From Sulfuriroseicoccus oceanibius (GTDB lineage Bacteria > Verrucomicrobiota > Verrucomicrobiia > Verrucomicrobiales > SLCJ01), in contig NZ_CP066776.1 of NCBI RefSeq assembly GCF_010681825.2, positions 2,294,001 to 2,358,000 of the forward strand: DNA of 64,000 bases, read 5' to 3'. Positions 53,514 to 62,966 of this stretch are shown one piece after another. Position 1 is the first letter of the stretch. Each line of letters opens with the position of its first letter. The position numbers and the translations under genes are program-made. The notes beneath the pieces were generated by a model. That model worked only from the letters and a program-made list of their open reading frames with translations, was not told the origin of the DNA and did not search any database.

Positions 53514-55439
53514 TTAGAAAACCAGATCGTATCCGCGGCCGTCCTTCTTCTCCATGTAGTTGACGAAGGCATTGTTGACCACAGCGTTGCCGCCGGATGT
53601 CGGGTAGTCGCCGGTGAAGTACCAATCACCGCACTCGACGTTGAGGCAGTTGTGGAGGTCATCCACCGAGAGGAAGACGACTTCCACTTCACCGTCCCAG
53701 TCGGTCCCTTCAGGGTACACCATGCGGCTGATCTCAGCGGCGATTTCCTCATCGCTGTACGCCTCGTAGACACGCTTCACTTGGTTGACCATCTGGTCGA
53801 CCGGCTTGTCCAGTTCCCGCTTACAAGCTTCGTAGACTTCGTCGAGCAGGGACTCACGGCCGTCACGCTTGAGCAAGCTGACCGTGGCGCGGAAGGCAAT
53901 GAACTTGCCGATCTCCGACATGTCGATGCCGTAGCAGTCCGGATAGCGGATCTGCGGAGCGGTCGATGCGATCACGATCTTCTTCGGCTGGGTGCGAGAC
54001 AAGATCTTCAAGATCGACTTCTGCAACGTGGTTCCTCGAACAATCGAGTCATCAATGACGACCAGGTTGTCGTTCTTTTGCACCACACCGTAACTGATGT
54101 CGTAAACGTGGGACACGAGTTGGTTACGCCCGGACTCTTGCGAGATGAACGTACGCATCTTGATGTCCTTGTGGGCGATCTTCTCACCACGCGGCCAGTT
54201 ACGCAGAATCAGATCATCGATCAACTCATCGCTAACACCGCCTTCTGCCACGGCCTTGTGCAGAGTTTCCGCGACTTCTTTACGGCGGTGCAGGCGCAGA
54301 CCATCCATCAGTCCCTGGTAGGCGATCTCCGCGGTGTTTGGAATGAACGACACCACGGTCTTGTCGATCTCGTTACCGATTGATTTCACCACCTGAGGCA
54401 CCAACGCAGCGCCCATGGCCTTGCGTTCGCTGTAGATCTCAGGGTCGTTACCACGCGAGAAGTAGATGCGCTCGAACGAGCAGTGGCTCATTGGCTGCGG
54501 CTCGGCATAGCGGTCGAAGGTGAACTCACCATCCTTCTTGATGGTAGCCACGTGACCTGGCGCAAGCTCGCTCACCTGCTCGGCATCGGCATCAAAGACA
54601 GTCATCAATGGCGCGCGCTCGGAAGCAAAGGCAATCAGCTCCTCGTCTTCGTAGTAGAAGCAAGGACGGATACCGCGTGGGTCACGCATGACGAAGGCAT
54701 CGCCATTACCGATGGCACCGACGATCGAGAATCCACCGTCCCAGCCATCGGCCGACGTGCGGATCAAATCAGGCACATTGATGGCGTCGTTGATGCGCTC
54801 CTGAATTTCCTGACCGGTCAGCCCGGCATCGCGCAGCTGGTGGTAAAGGTTCTGGTGCTGCTCGTCGAGATGGAAGCCGATCTCCTCCAGCACGGTCTGG
54901 GTATCCGTTCCAAAAACCGGATGCTGACCACGCTCGATCAGGCGCTGGTTGAGCGCACCTGCGTTTGTCATGTTGAAGTTACCCAACACCATCAGCGTGC
55001 GGGTAAGCCAGTTCGTACGGCGCAAGTACGGGTGGCACGAGCCCTGACTGAAAACGCCGGACGTTCCGTAGCGAAGGTGCCCCATGAGCAACTCGCCACC
55101 GAAGTCGAACTTCTGCTTCACGCTGTCCGGATCGGATGGATCGATGATCCCCTTGCGCGTCATCTTGGCAAAGCGCTTCGACTGCTCGGCGAACACACGC
55201 GACAATCCGTTCTGCTTGGCGGAACGCTCGCGGAAAATGTAAGGCTGGCCGAGTGGCATATCGAGCTTCACCGAGCCGATACCGATACCGTCCTGGCCGC
55301 GGTTGTGCTGCTTCTCCATCAAAAGGAAAAGCTTCTGGAAGCCGTAAAGCGATGTGCCGTACTTCTCCTGGAAATACGAGTGAGGCTTGCGCAATCGGAT
55401 GAAAGCAAGACCGCATTCGTGTTTGAGTGAATCGCTCAT
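53514..55439 (-). CDS. purF: Amidophosphoribosyltransferase
   Basis: 641 residues from ATG 55439; a longer frame would begin inside the upstream terminator. First step of purine synthesis: PRPP plus glutamine to phosphoribosylamine. The glutaminase Cys is residue 9 in KHECGLAF, implying an 8-residue leader to be removed, as in leader-bearing PurF proteins. LLMGHLRYGTSG, RDPRGIRPCFYY and the PRPP loop LVVIDDSIVRGTT are present. It is longer than the approximately 500-residue E. coli type, with insertions and a C-terminal extension. Confidence 0.93.
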   Translation of the reverse strand: MSDSLKHECGLAFIRLRKPHSYFQEKYGTSLYGFQKLFLLMEKQHNRGQDGIGIGSVKLDMPLGQPYIFRERSAKQNGLSRVFAEQSKRFAKMTRKGIIDPSDPDSVKQKFDFGGELLMGHLRYGTSGVFSQGSCHPYLRRTNWLTRTLMVLGNFNMTNAGALNQRLIERGQHPVFGTDTQTVLEEIGFHLDEQHQNLYHQLRDAGLTGQEIQERINDAINVPDLIRTSADGWDGGFSIVGAIGNGDAFVMRDPRGIRPCFYYEDEELIAFASERAPLMTVFDADAEQVSELAPGHVATIKKDGEFTFDRYAEPQPMSHCSFERIYFSRGNDPEIYSERKAMGAALVPQVVKSIGNEIDKTVVSFIPNTAEIAYQGLMDGLRLHRRKEVAETLHKAVAEGGVSDELIDDLILRNWPRGEKIAHKDIKMRTFISQESGRNQLVSHVYDISYGVVQKNDNLVVIDDSIVRGTTLQKSILKILSRTQPKKIVIASTAPQIRYPDCYGIDMSEIGKFIAFRATVSLLKRDGRESLLDEVYEACKRELDKPVDQMVNQVKRVYEAYSDEEIAAEISRMVYPEGTDWDGEVEVVFLSVDDLHNCLNVECGDWYFTGDYPTSGGNAVVNNAFVNYMEKKDGRGYDLVF

Positions 55440-55460
55440 GATCGGATGCTGGATTTCAGA

Positions 55461-55508
55461 AAATAAAAAACGGTGACTACCATGGCACATGCGCCACGAT
55501 AGTCACCG
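55461..55508 (-). terminator. Terminator between purM and purF
   Basis: On the minus strand CGGTGACTA (55500-55508) pairs with TAGTCACCG (55471-55479), with further pairing inside, followed by U-rich TTTTTTATTT. It separates purM from purF, which must then have its own promoter or depend on readthrough. Confidence 0.82.
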
Positions 55509-55517
55509 GACATTGGA

Positions 55518-56510
55518 TTACCCTTTCACGCGGACCTTCACTCCTTTGGTGTCGGTGATCCGGCCGATCACGGTGCCACCAGGTCCAGCCGCGCAGACGG
55601 CTTCGGCGTCGGCTTCCGGCACGATGACGGTCCAACCGATACCCATGTTGAAGGTATTGAAGCGGTCTTCGTCGTCGGTATGGGCGAGTACCTTTTGCAC
55701 CGCGTCGTTGTCCCAGTATGGGATTTCGAGCTCGGCACCCATGTCGCCGAGGAAGCGCTCATGGTTCTCGATCAATCCGCCACCGGTGATGTGAGCCATC
55801 GCGTGTGGCTTCACACCTGCGGCGCGCACGCCGGCCACCACGTCGTGGTACAAGCGGGTCGGAGCGAGCAAGGAGACGATTTCTTCGTCGGTGAACTCGG
55901 AGCGGTTGGCTTCGATCACGCGGCGCACGAGGCTCCAGCCGTTGGCATGGAAGCCATCCGAAGCGAATCCGACCACGACGTCACCCGGAGTGACTGCCTT
56001 TGGATCCAAAAGATCCGGCTTTTCCACCGCACCGATGCAGAAGCCCGAAAGCTCGATCATACCGTCTGGCACGATGCCTGGCATCTCCGCGGTCTCACCA
56101 CCGGCGAGCACGCAGTTGCACGACTCGAGGTACTCGACCATGCCACCGATCAGGCGCTGGATCTTGCTCTTGTCGATCTTGCCCACGCCAATGTAGTCGA
56201 GGAACATCAACGCATCGCCACCGGTGGTGATGATGTCGTTCACGCTCATTGCCACGAGGTCTTTACCTGCGGACTCAAGCGCATCGTACTTGAGCTGCAC
56301 CTCGAGCTTGGTGCCCACACCGTCACAGCCGGTCACAATCACCGGCTCCTTGTAGTCACTCAGATCATACGAGGCGGCAAACATACCGAAGGCTTGCAGC
56401 AACTTGCGGCTCGACTCGGTGCGTGCGCGGAGATCGTTGATATCTCCGACGAGTTCGGCGGCTTCGTGGATGTCCACGCCAGCCTGCTTGTAGGTCATTT
56501 TGTCAGCCAT
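55518..56510 (-). CDS. purM: Phosphoribosylformylglycinamidine cyclo-ligase
   Basis: 330 residues from ATG 56510. AIR synthetase, fifth step of purine synthesis. MTYKQAGVDIHEAAELVGDI is the usual start, then VIVTGCDGVGTKLEV, ALMFLDYIGVGKID, CVLAGGETAEMPG, VGFASDGFHANGWSLVRRV, AMAHITGGGLIENHERFL. Length matches the family. Confidence 0.95.
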   Translation of the reverse strand: MADKMTYKQAGVDIHEAAELVGDINDLRARTESSRKLLQAFGMFAASYDLSDYKEPVIVTGCDGVGTKLEVQLKYDALESAGKDLVAMSVNDIITTGGDALMFLDYIGVGKIDKSKIQRLIGGMVEYLESCNCVLAGGETAEMPGIVPDGMIELSGFCIGAVEKPDLLDPKAVTPGDVVVGFASDGFHANGWSLVRRVIEANRSEFTDEEIVSLLAPTRLYHDVVAGVRAAGVKPHAMAHITGGGLIENHERFLGDMGAELEIPYWDNDAVQKVLAHTDDEDRFNTFNMGIGWTVIVPEADAEAVCAAGPGGTVIGRITDTKGVKVRVKG

Positions 56511-56571
56511 GATGGGATGGTGGTATCGGGTGCGTTGGCTAGTGAAAGCCAAAAATCAAATCTGTCTGATG

Positions 56572-56614
56572 GTAAGAAAAAAAATTGGCAGCGGGTCCGC
56601 GTGAACCCGCTGCC
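56572..56614 (-). terminator. Terminator between purQ and purM
   Basis: Perfect 10-bp stem GGCAGCGGGT / ACCCGCTGCC (56587-56596, 56605-56614), followed on the minus strand by AATTTTTTTTCTT. It ends the purC-S-L-Q transcript. Confidence 0.92.
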
Positions 56615-56623
56615 CTCCGGATG

Positions 56624-57343
56624 TTATCCGGCAACAATTGCGTCGTGAAGACCTTTGAAGAAATAGTATCCCCAGCCCCACTCGGCGTCGTTCCAATCCT
56701 GGTCGTAGTGATGACGCTGGTAAAGGAAACGCTCAGGGTGCGGCATGAGACCGAACACGCGACCGGATTCGTCGCGCACACCGGCGATCAGCTCGGACGA
56801 GCCGTTGATGTCGTCGGTGTAGGTCAATGCGGCGTACCCCTTCTCAAGATACTCGGCAGCTTTGCCTTCCGGTGCTACGAAGCGACCTTCGGCGTGAGCC
56901 ACTGGCAGTTCGAATACGTCCGGCAACTGGCTGAGAACCGGAGCGGTCTTGTCCTGCACGGCAAGACCAGCCCAACGGCAGATGAAGCGCCCGTTGTCGT
57001 TGTGGATCAAACTTCCCTCTGGCAGCAAGCTAAGCTTGGTCAGAATCTGGAAGCCGTTGCACACACCGAGCACGTAGCCGCCGTTCTCGACGAACGACTT
57101 CAGTGCATCGCCAAGCGCGGCTTCGGTGCGCAACTGGGCAATACGGCCCGCCATGACGTAGTCGCCATAGCTGAAGCCACCGGAAAGCATCACCAGTTTG
57201 GCGCCTGCCAACGAGTCCGGGGTCACCCGGCTGATCGGCAGCGTCTCGGTGGAGAAGCCAACGGTTTCCAGTGCGCGTGCGGTTTCCTCGTCGCAGTTGG
57301 TGCCCGGGAACTTTAATAGAATGGCGTGAGGCCGGTTTTCCAT
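56624..57343 (-). CDS. purQ: FGAM synthase glutaminase subunit
   Basis: 239 residues. Supplies ammonia to PurL in FGAM synthesis. Class I glutaminase with Cys in YVLGVCNGFQIL, MLSGGFSYGDY near the start, and the His/Glu pair in GLMPHPERFLYQ. Starts inside the 3' end of purL (31-base overlap), so its translation is probably coupled. Confidence 0.94.
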   Translation of the reverse strand: MENRPHAILLKFPGTNCDEETARALETVGFSTETLPISRVTPDSLAGAKLVMLSGGFSYGDYVMAGRIAQLRTEAALGDALKSFVENGGYVLGVCNGFQILTKLSLLPEGSLIHNDNGRFICRWAGLAVQDKTAPVLSQLPDVFELPVAHAEGRFVAPEGKAAEYLEKGYAALTYTDDINGSSELIAGVRDESGRVFGLMPHPERFLYQRHHYDQDWNDAEWGWGYYFFKGLHDAIVAG

Positions 57344-59733
57344 AGTGATTTGAGTGAGTCGATGTCTTCGTCAATCAACACGCGCTGCTCGGAGCCGTTG
57401 CCACGTGTCACGATAAGGTTCTTGTGCTGACCAGTCGTCTGACCGATCACCGCAAATGGCAGTCCGTCGAATGCCTGCGCCACTTCGTCCACTTTCGCTG
57501 GATCCAGCTCAAGCACGATGCGCGATGGTCCTTCGTTGAACAATGCCACAGCATCCACGTCGTCGGCCGAGCCTGGCAGCTCGTTGAGGCTGACCTCAAG
57601 ACCAGCCTTCTCAGAGAAGGTCATCTCAGCCAGTGTCACGGCGAGACCACCTTCGGATACGTCGTGAGCGCTGAGAATGCCACCACCCTTGCGGGCCTTG
57701 GCAAGCGCCTTGTAAAGCTTCACAGCCAAGTCCAGATCGGTGTCCGGCACTTCGGCGTCGGTCACGCACTGGCGGCGGGCGTAAACGCTGCCCCCCATGG
57801 AGCTGCTGCCGTTACCTATGATGGCGACCACGCTGTCGTCACGGCGGATCGACGAGCCGAGCACGTTCTCCTTCTCTTCCACCACACCCATGCCACTGAC
57901 AAGGATGGTGGTTGGGATCGAGACAGGACCATCTTCGGTTTCGAAGTAGTTGTAGAACGAGTCTTTACCGGAAACGAATGGCGCGCCGAATGCGTCAGCT
58001 GCCTTGGCAATCCCCTTCACGGTTTCCACCAATGCGCCGAGTTCCTCTTCGTCGTCCGGGTTACCAACGCAGAAGTTGTCGAGGATCGCGATGCGGTCCG
58101 GCTCTGATCCGGTGAGCACGAGCGAGCGCACGCACTCATCCACACATGCGAGACCCATGCGGTACGGATCGTACTTACCCCACTCAGGGAGCAACGACAG
58201 ACCAAGCGACATTGCCTGCTCGGATCCATCGATTTCGATCACGCTGCCGTCCTGTGGAGCGTCGCCCTTGGCGCCTGCGAGCGGCTTGAGCAATGTGTTG
58301 CCCTGCACCTCGTGGTCGTATTCGCGGATGATCGGCGAACGCGAGCAGATGGTGAAGCCATTGAGCAAGGTCTTGAGGCCCATACCGAAGTCGCCTTCCG
58401 GCCACTGGTGGTCGTTGCGGGTCTCAGCCGGCACCCAACGGGCTTTCATCTGGCGCTGTGGAGCGTTGTGCAATTTGCTGTTATCCAGCTCACAAACCAT
58501 CTCACCGTGGTGAAGCACCTTGAGGATGCCCGAGTCATCGGAGTGCCCCAAGACGGTCAGCTCGGTCTCGTAGGTTGCGGCAAGCTCACGCAAGCGTGGC
58601 AGAGCTTCCTCTTCCACCGCGAGCACCATGCGCTCCTGGCTCTCGGAAAGGAACACTTCCCAGCTGAAGAGACCTGGCTCTTTCAATGGTGCGTTCTCGA
58701 GGAACAACTCACCACCGGTCTCGCTGAGCATTTCACCTGCAGCGGACGAGAAACCACCAGCACCGCAGTCGGTCACGAAGACGATCAGTTCCTCTTCGCG
58801 AGCCTTGAGAATGAAGTCACCGACTTTCTTCTCTTCGATAGGGTTACCGATCTGCACCGCGCTCTGGTCCTCGGCGTGCGAGTCACCAGTCAGCGAGGCC
58901 GACGAGAAGGTCGCGCCCTTGAGGCCGTCACGGCCCGTACGGCCACCAACAGCGATGATCTTCAATCCAGGGCGCATCTCTTTGTCGATGTCCTTGATTG
59001 GAATCACGCCAGCGGTTCCGCAGAAAACCAATGGGTTGTAGGTGTAGCTAGGGTCGAACTGAATCGCACCAGCCACAGTCGGGATGCCCATGCGGTTGCC
59101 GTAGTCACGCACACCGCGCACCACACCGCGCATCACACCCAGTGGGTGGATCACATCCTTGCCCTTGATCGATCCCTGTGGGGTGTCCGGAGCACCGAAG
59201 CAGAACACATCGAGCGATGCGATCGGCTTGGCGCCTTTACCCGCACCGAGAATGTCGCGCACCACGCCACCGATACCGGTGTTGGCACCAGCGTATGGCT
59301 CAAGTGCCGACGGGTGGTTGTGGGTCTCGACCTTGAGGCAGATCGCCTTGTCGTCGTCGAGACGGATGAAGCCCGCGTTGTCGTGGAACGCGGAAAGCAC
59401 GAAGCCCGGCTTGCGCTCCATGAGCTCAAGGCTCGGCTTCATGATGTAAGTCTTGAACAAACTGTCCACCGTCTCGGTTCCTTCGGCGGTGGTGTGTTCG
59501 ATATTGGCACTGAAGATACGGTGCTTGCAGTGCTCACTCCATGTCTGGGCGATCACTTCCAACTCGACGTCGGTTGGTTCGCGTCCGGCTTCGTTGTAGT
59601 AGGCCTGGACCGCAAGCATGTCCTCGCGCGAGAGCGACAGCTTCATCTCGCCGCTGAGTGCCACCAGGGCATCGGCGTCGAGATCGCGCACTGGAACGGA
59701 GCGGTAGTTCGCTTCGGTGGTGTGGATACTCAT
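57313..59733 (-). CDS. purL: FGAM synthase large subunit
   Basis: 806 residues, no fused glutaminase domain, so it needs the separate PurQ and PurS. QTWSEHCKHRIFSA, VKVETHNHPSALEPYAGANTGIGGVVRDI cut by block: VETHNHPSALEP and GANTGIGGVVRD, then DCGAGGFSSAAGEML, FVSGKDSFYN, ILSAHDVSEGGLAVTLAEM. It shares an ATGA overlap with purS upstream. Confidence 0.95.
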   Translation of the reverse strand: MSIHTTEANYRSVPVRDLDADALVALSGEMKLSLSREDMLAVQAYYNEAGREPTDVELEVIAQTWSEHCKHRIFSANIEHTTAEGTETVDSLFKTYIMKPSLELMERKPGFVLSAFHDNAGFIRLDDDKAICLKVETHNHPSALEPYAGANTGIGGVVRDILGAGKGAKPIASLDVFCFGAPDTPQGSIKGKDVIHPLGVMRGVVRGVRDYGNRMGIPTVAGAIQFDPSYTYNPLVFCGTAGVIPIKDIDKEMRPGLKIIAVGGRTGRDGLKGATFSSASLTGDSHAEDQSAVQIGNPIEEKKVGDFILKAREEELIVFVTDCGAGGFSSAAGEMLSETGGELFLENAPLKEPGLFSWEVFLSESQERMVLAVEEEALPRLRELAATYETELTVLGHSDDSGILKVLHHGEMVCELDNSKLHNAPQRQMKARWVPAETRNDHQWPEGDFGMGLKTLLNGFTICSRSPIIREYDHEVQGNTLLKPLAGAKGDAPQDGSVIEIDGSEQAMSLGLSLLPEWGKYDPYRMGLACVDECVRSLVLTGSEPDRIAILDNFCVGNPDDEEELGALVETVKGIAKAADAFGAPFVSGKDSFYNYFETEDGPVSIPTTILVSGMGVVEEKENVLGSSIRRDDSVVAIIGNGSSSMGGSVYARRQCVTDAEVPDTDLDLAVKLYKALAKARKGGGILSAHDVSEGGLAVTLAEMTFSEKAGLEVSLNELPGSADDVDAVALFNEGPSRIVLELDPAKVDEVAQAFDGLPFAVIGQTTGQHKNLIVTRGNGSEQRVLIDEDIDSLKSLWKTGLTPFY

Positions 59734-60194
59734 GAGAGGGAAATCAGTTCGTGGCTGTGGACTGCTGGGTTGACGACGTCACGCACGTACGGCGCGGTAT
59801 CAACGTCACCATCCTTGGCATAAAGGTAGATGCGGGAGCGAACGCGCACGTCGGTGATTTGGAATCCAAGCTCTTCGGCGTGCTCTTTGGCAAACTCGTC
59901 GAGCAGGATCTCACGTTCGTGGTCAAGCGCCCCTGGCTTCATTCCGTACTCAAGCACCACATCGGCGTCGCTCAACGCAACGCCATCGGCCTCAAGTACG
60001 TGGAGTTTCTGGCTGACCTGGTCGAGCACCACGCGCTCCATCCAAGTGGTCGCCGCGGCGGTGTCGCCTCCGACTTCCAAAACATACAGGCGGGTCCGGC
60101 GGAAAGTCACCCCGTCATTAGACGGAGCGTACAACAACGCCGCACCGGATTCGCGCCGGTCGAACTGGTCTTCAATCTCGATTTTCAATTGCAT
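59730..60194 (-). CDS. purS: PurS-like FGAM synthase subunit, double length
   Basis: 154 residues from ATG 60194; a GTG at 60203 is an alternative. Normal PurS is about 80 residues. The C-terminal half (VVLEYGMKPGALDHEREILLD and QITDVRVRSRIYLYAKD) has the PurS look, and the N-terminal half (LKIEIEDQFDRRESGAAL, RRTRLYVLEVGG, WMERVVLDQVSQKLHVLE) appears to be a second, diverged copy. It overlaps purC by 23 bases and purL by 4. It would bridge PurL and PurQ. Confidence 0.75.
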   Translation of the reverse strand: MQLKIEIEDQFDRRESGAALLYAPSNDGVTFRRTRLYVLEVGGDTAAATTWMERVVLDQVSQKLHVLEADGVALSDADVVLEYGMKPGALDHEREILLDEFAKEHAEELGFQITDVRVRSRIYLYAKDGDVDTAPYVRDVVNPAVHSHELISLS

Positions 60195-60894
60195 GAGTCG
60201 CACGCTTCAATACTTCAGCATAACTTTCCATCACACCACCCAGGTCGCGACGGAAACGATCTTTGTCCATTTTCTCACCGGTCTTCAGGTCCCACAGACG
60301 GCATCCGTCCGGGCTGATTTCATCGGCAAGAACGATCACGGATGGATCTTCAGCCAGTCGCCCGAACTCCAATTTGAAGTCGACCAGGCGAAGTCCGGCC
60401 TTCTGGAAAAACTCAATCAAGATGTCATTCACCTCGAGAGCTGCCTTTTTGAGGTGGGCCACCTCATCAGCAGTCGCAAGCTTGAGCTCGCGGATATAAG
60501 CCTCGTTGATCAGCGGGTCGCCCAGCTCGTCATCTTTGATGCTGAACTCCACGATCGGCTCAGAAAACTCCCATCCCTCATCGGTTCCGGTGCGGCGGCA
60601 GAAGCTGCCCGCTGCCACGTTGCGGATGATCACTTCAATCATCAGGATATCCACCTTCTTCACGATCACCTCGGTGTCGCTCAGCGCCTTGACGAAGTGG
60701 GTCGGAACCCCTCGCTCCTCAAGCATTCCGTAGATCAGGTTACTGATCGCCGCGTTGAGGCGCCCTTTGTCGTCGAAGCTCGCCTTCTTCTTGCCGTCGA
60801 ACGCGGTGGCATCGTTTTTGAACTCCATGCGAAGTTCATTCGGGTTGTCGGTCTCGAAGAGCCGCTTTGCTTTACCTTCGTAGATAGGTTCCAT
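60172..60894 (-). CDS. purC: SAICAR synthase
   Basis: 240 residues. Joins aspartate to CAIR in purine synthesis. Starts IYEGKAKRLFETDNPNELRMEFKNDATAFDG, then EVIIRNVAAGSFCRR, DDELGDPLINEAYI, LVDFKLEFGRLAED, VLADEISPDGCRLWD. First gene of the purC-S-L-Q unit; about 200 bases of non-coding DNA lie upstream. Confidence 0.95.
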   Translation of the reverse strand: MEPIYEGKAKRLFETDNPNELRMEFKNDATAFDGKKKASFDDKGRLNAAISNLIYGMLEERGVPTHFVKALSDTEVIVKKVDILMIEVIIRNVAAGSFCRRTGTDEGWEFSEPIVEFSIKDDELGDPLINEAYIRELKLATADEVAHLKKAALEVNDILIEFFQKAGLRLVDFKLEFGRLAEDPSVIVLADEISPDGCRLWDLKTGEKMDKDRFRRDLGGVMESYAEVLKRATHAIENRD

Positions 60895-61097
60895 GGTCTT
60901 GGATGGGAAGTCGGACAGTAGCCAAGGAATGGCGGATCCGAAAATGGAAATCCTTGAGAAATGCAGAATTTCCGATCATCCAACCCGCCCTACCTGAGAT
61001 CGGCCACACCGCGGCTCGGGTCAAGTGGGGAATCACGATCACGCAAACCCAAAGAACGACAGCAACTTACAACCCACACTCAGGCACACTCCCCTCA

Positions 61098-62732
61098 TCA
61101 CACCATTGCCGCCATAATCTCAAGTAGCAGGCCGACTCCCACCACCATCAACAACAACGCCGCAGGATAGGCCGCCGCATAACTCACCACCGGCGCCTGC
61201 GAGTCTGTCTTGCCCGACACAGCCCCAAGCCCCGGAGTCGACGTCATCGCGCCACACACCGTGCCCAATGCCGTGAGCAGGTCGAACTTGAAGATCTTGG
61301 TAGCCACCAAATGACCGATCACAATGGGCATCACCGTGGCCACCAGACCGACGATAAAGATCCCCGCCCCCTGCGATTGCAACGTTTCGACCACGCTGGC
61401 GCCACCTTTGATCCCAGCTCCAGCCAAAAACAAACACAAGCCCAGCTCGCGCAGCAACACACGGGTCGGACGCGGCACATAGCCGGCAATCGCGCCAACA
61501 CGCCCGAAGTGTCCGAGCACCAGTGCAACCAACAATGGACCACCCGCAAGCCCCAGCTTGAAGCTCCCCAATGGGATCATTCCCACCACCACACCAATCG
61601 CCACGCCCACGGCCAGCGACACCAAGTCGGTCGCATCCACCACCGATGCCCGGTGGCCGACCACTTTGGCAAACTTTTGCAGGTTCTCGGGACTACCCAC
61701 CACCACCAGCTGATCGCCCACGTTGAGCTCGGTGGAATCCGTTGGCACAAGTTCGTACTCGTAGCGCAAGATGCGCGCAATAGACACTCCATGGTCACGC
61801 AGCAGCCGCAGGTCGCCGATGCGACGGTTGGCCAGAGAGCGCTCTGTCAGCACGAAGGTCTGCTGTTCGGTGAATGTGTTGATCACAACAGGCACCGAGG
61901 CACGCTCACCCAGCACATCGAGCAGCGAGTCAATCTCATCGTCGCGCCCGATCACCCACAGCAATTGATCCAGCTCCAAGACATGCCCGTGCTCAATCGG
62001 CACCAGCACACCATTCTTCATCGTGCGGATCACGCGGCAGCGCAGCCGATCGAGAATGCTCAGCTCATCGATCCGACGCCCGACAAACTTCGGGTTCGTC
62101 ATCTTGACCAAGACCGGCAGGATCTTATGAGCCTGCTCTTGTTCTTCATCCAGCTTTCTCCCGATCTCCGCCAGGTCCGCCTTCCTCAATCGCGGCCACA
62201 GCTGGACAAACAGAACCACCCCAATCACCCCAAACGGATAGGCAATCGCATACCCTGCCGAAACCAACCCCTGATCAACCCCAGACGAGAAATGCTCCTG
62301 AGCCGCCGCCAAGCCCGGCGTACTGGTCAACGCACCCGCAAACACACCCGCCGCCACACTTGGCGACACCCCGAACGCTCCGGCCACCAAGGCCGTCGCC
62401 ACACCACCAACGGCCACCACCGCCAGCGCGATCACCGCAAACTGAACACCTCTTTCTTTCAAGGCCCCAAAGAAACGCGAGCCCGCACCAATCCCCACGC
62501 AATAAACGAACAACACCAACCCAAAGCTGGTCAGACTCTGGTTCAACGTCACCCCGTAGTGCCCGTACACCAACGCCACGAACATCACCGCCGCACTCCC
62601 CAAGCTCACTCCATACACGGAAAAGCGCCCGACAATCAGCCCGATCGCAATCACGCTGAACACCACAAACACCGGGTGGTGCATCAACGGCAAATCAAAC
62701 AGCCGGGTCATGAACGAGGCAAATATATCCAT
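61098..62732 (-). CDS. AspT/YidE-family transporter with TrkA-C domains
   Basis: 544 residues from ATG 62732; upstream in-frame codons lack protein look. Two transport halves of five to six helices each, with the repeated motif GALTSTPGLAAAQEH and GAMTSTPGLGAVSGK, flank two cytosolic TrkA-C domains (about 200-365: PKFVGRRIDELSIL, QQTFVLTERSLANRRIGDLRLL, DQLVVVGSPENLQKF). Members of the aspartate:alanine exchanger family have this layout. Substrate unknown. Confidence 0.88.
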   Translation of the reverse strand: MDIFASFMTRLFDLPLMHHPVFVVFSVIAIGLIVGRFSVYGVSLGSAAVMFVALVYGHYGVTLNQSLTSFGLVLFVYCVGIGAGSRFFGALKERGVQFAVIALAVVAVGGVATALVAGAFGVSPSVAAGVFAGALTSTPGLAAAQEHFSSGVDQGLVSAGYAIAYPFGVIGVVLFVQLWPRLRKADLAEIGRKLDEEQEQAHKILPVLVKMTNPKFVGRRIDELSILDRLRCRVIRTMKNGVLVPIEHGHVLELDQLLWVIGRDDEIDSLLDVLGERASVPVVINTFTEQQTFVLTERSLANRRIGDLRLLRDHGVSIARILRYEYELVPTDSTELNVGDQLVVVGSPENLQKFAKVVGHRASVVDATDLVSLAVGVAIGVVVGMIPLGSFKLGLAGGPLLVALVLGHFGRVGAIAGYVPRPTRVLLRELGLCLFLAGAGIKGGASVVETLQSQGAGIFIVGLVATVMPIVIGHLVATKIFKFDLLTALGTVCGAMTSTPGLGAVSGKTDSQAPVVSYAAAYPAALLLMVVGVGLLLEIMAAMV

Positions 62733-62966
62733 AGCCGGCAACATCCTACATGCTACGAGCGAAAAAACTGAAAAGTCACGTCCTGCCGAATCCGTAGAGG
62801 CCACCGCCTCATCCTGCACGGCAGGCGAAAATCTTTGGCGCATCCCCCCGGCCGCACCTACAGCTCCCAGCTTCACCGCGAAGCCAGCCCGGACGCACCA
62901 CTGCCTATCGCCCCTGTCATAAAGGATGTATAGCACCCACGGTCAGAAATTAGAGAGAAGGACACC

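Noticed and set aside
58312-59823. 503-codon frame on the plus strand
   Set aside because: It is antisense to purL and purS, both clearly recognised; its His/Glu-rich composition is typical of a shadow frame.
61311-62771. 486-codon plus-strand frame rich in His/Gln/Arg
   Set aside because: Antisense to the AspT-family transporter; the composition is that of a reversed membrane-protein sequence.
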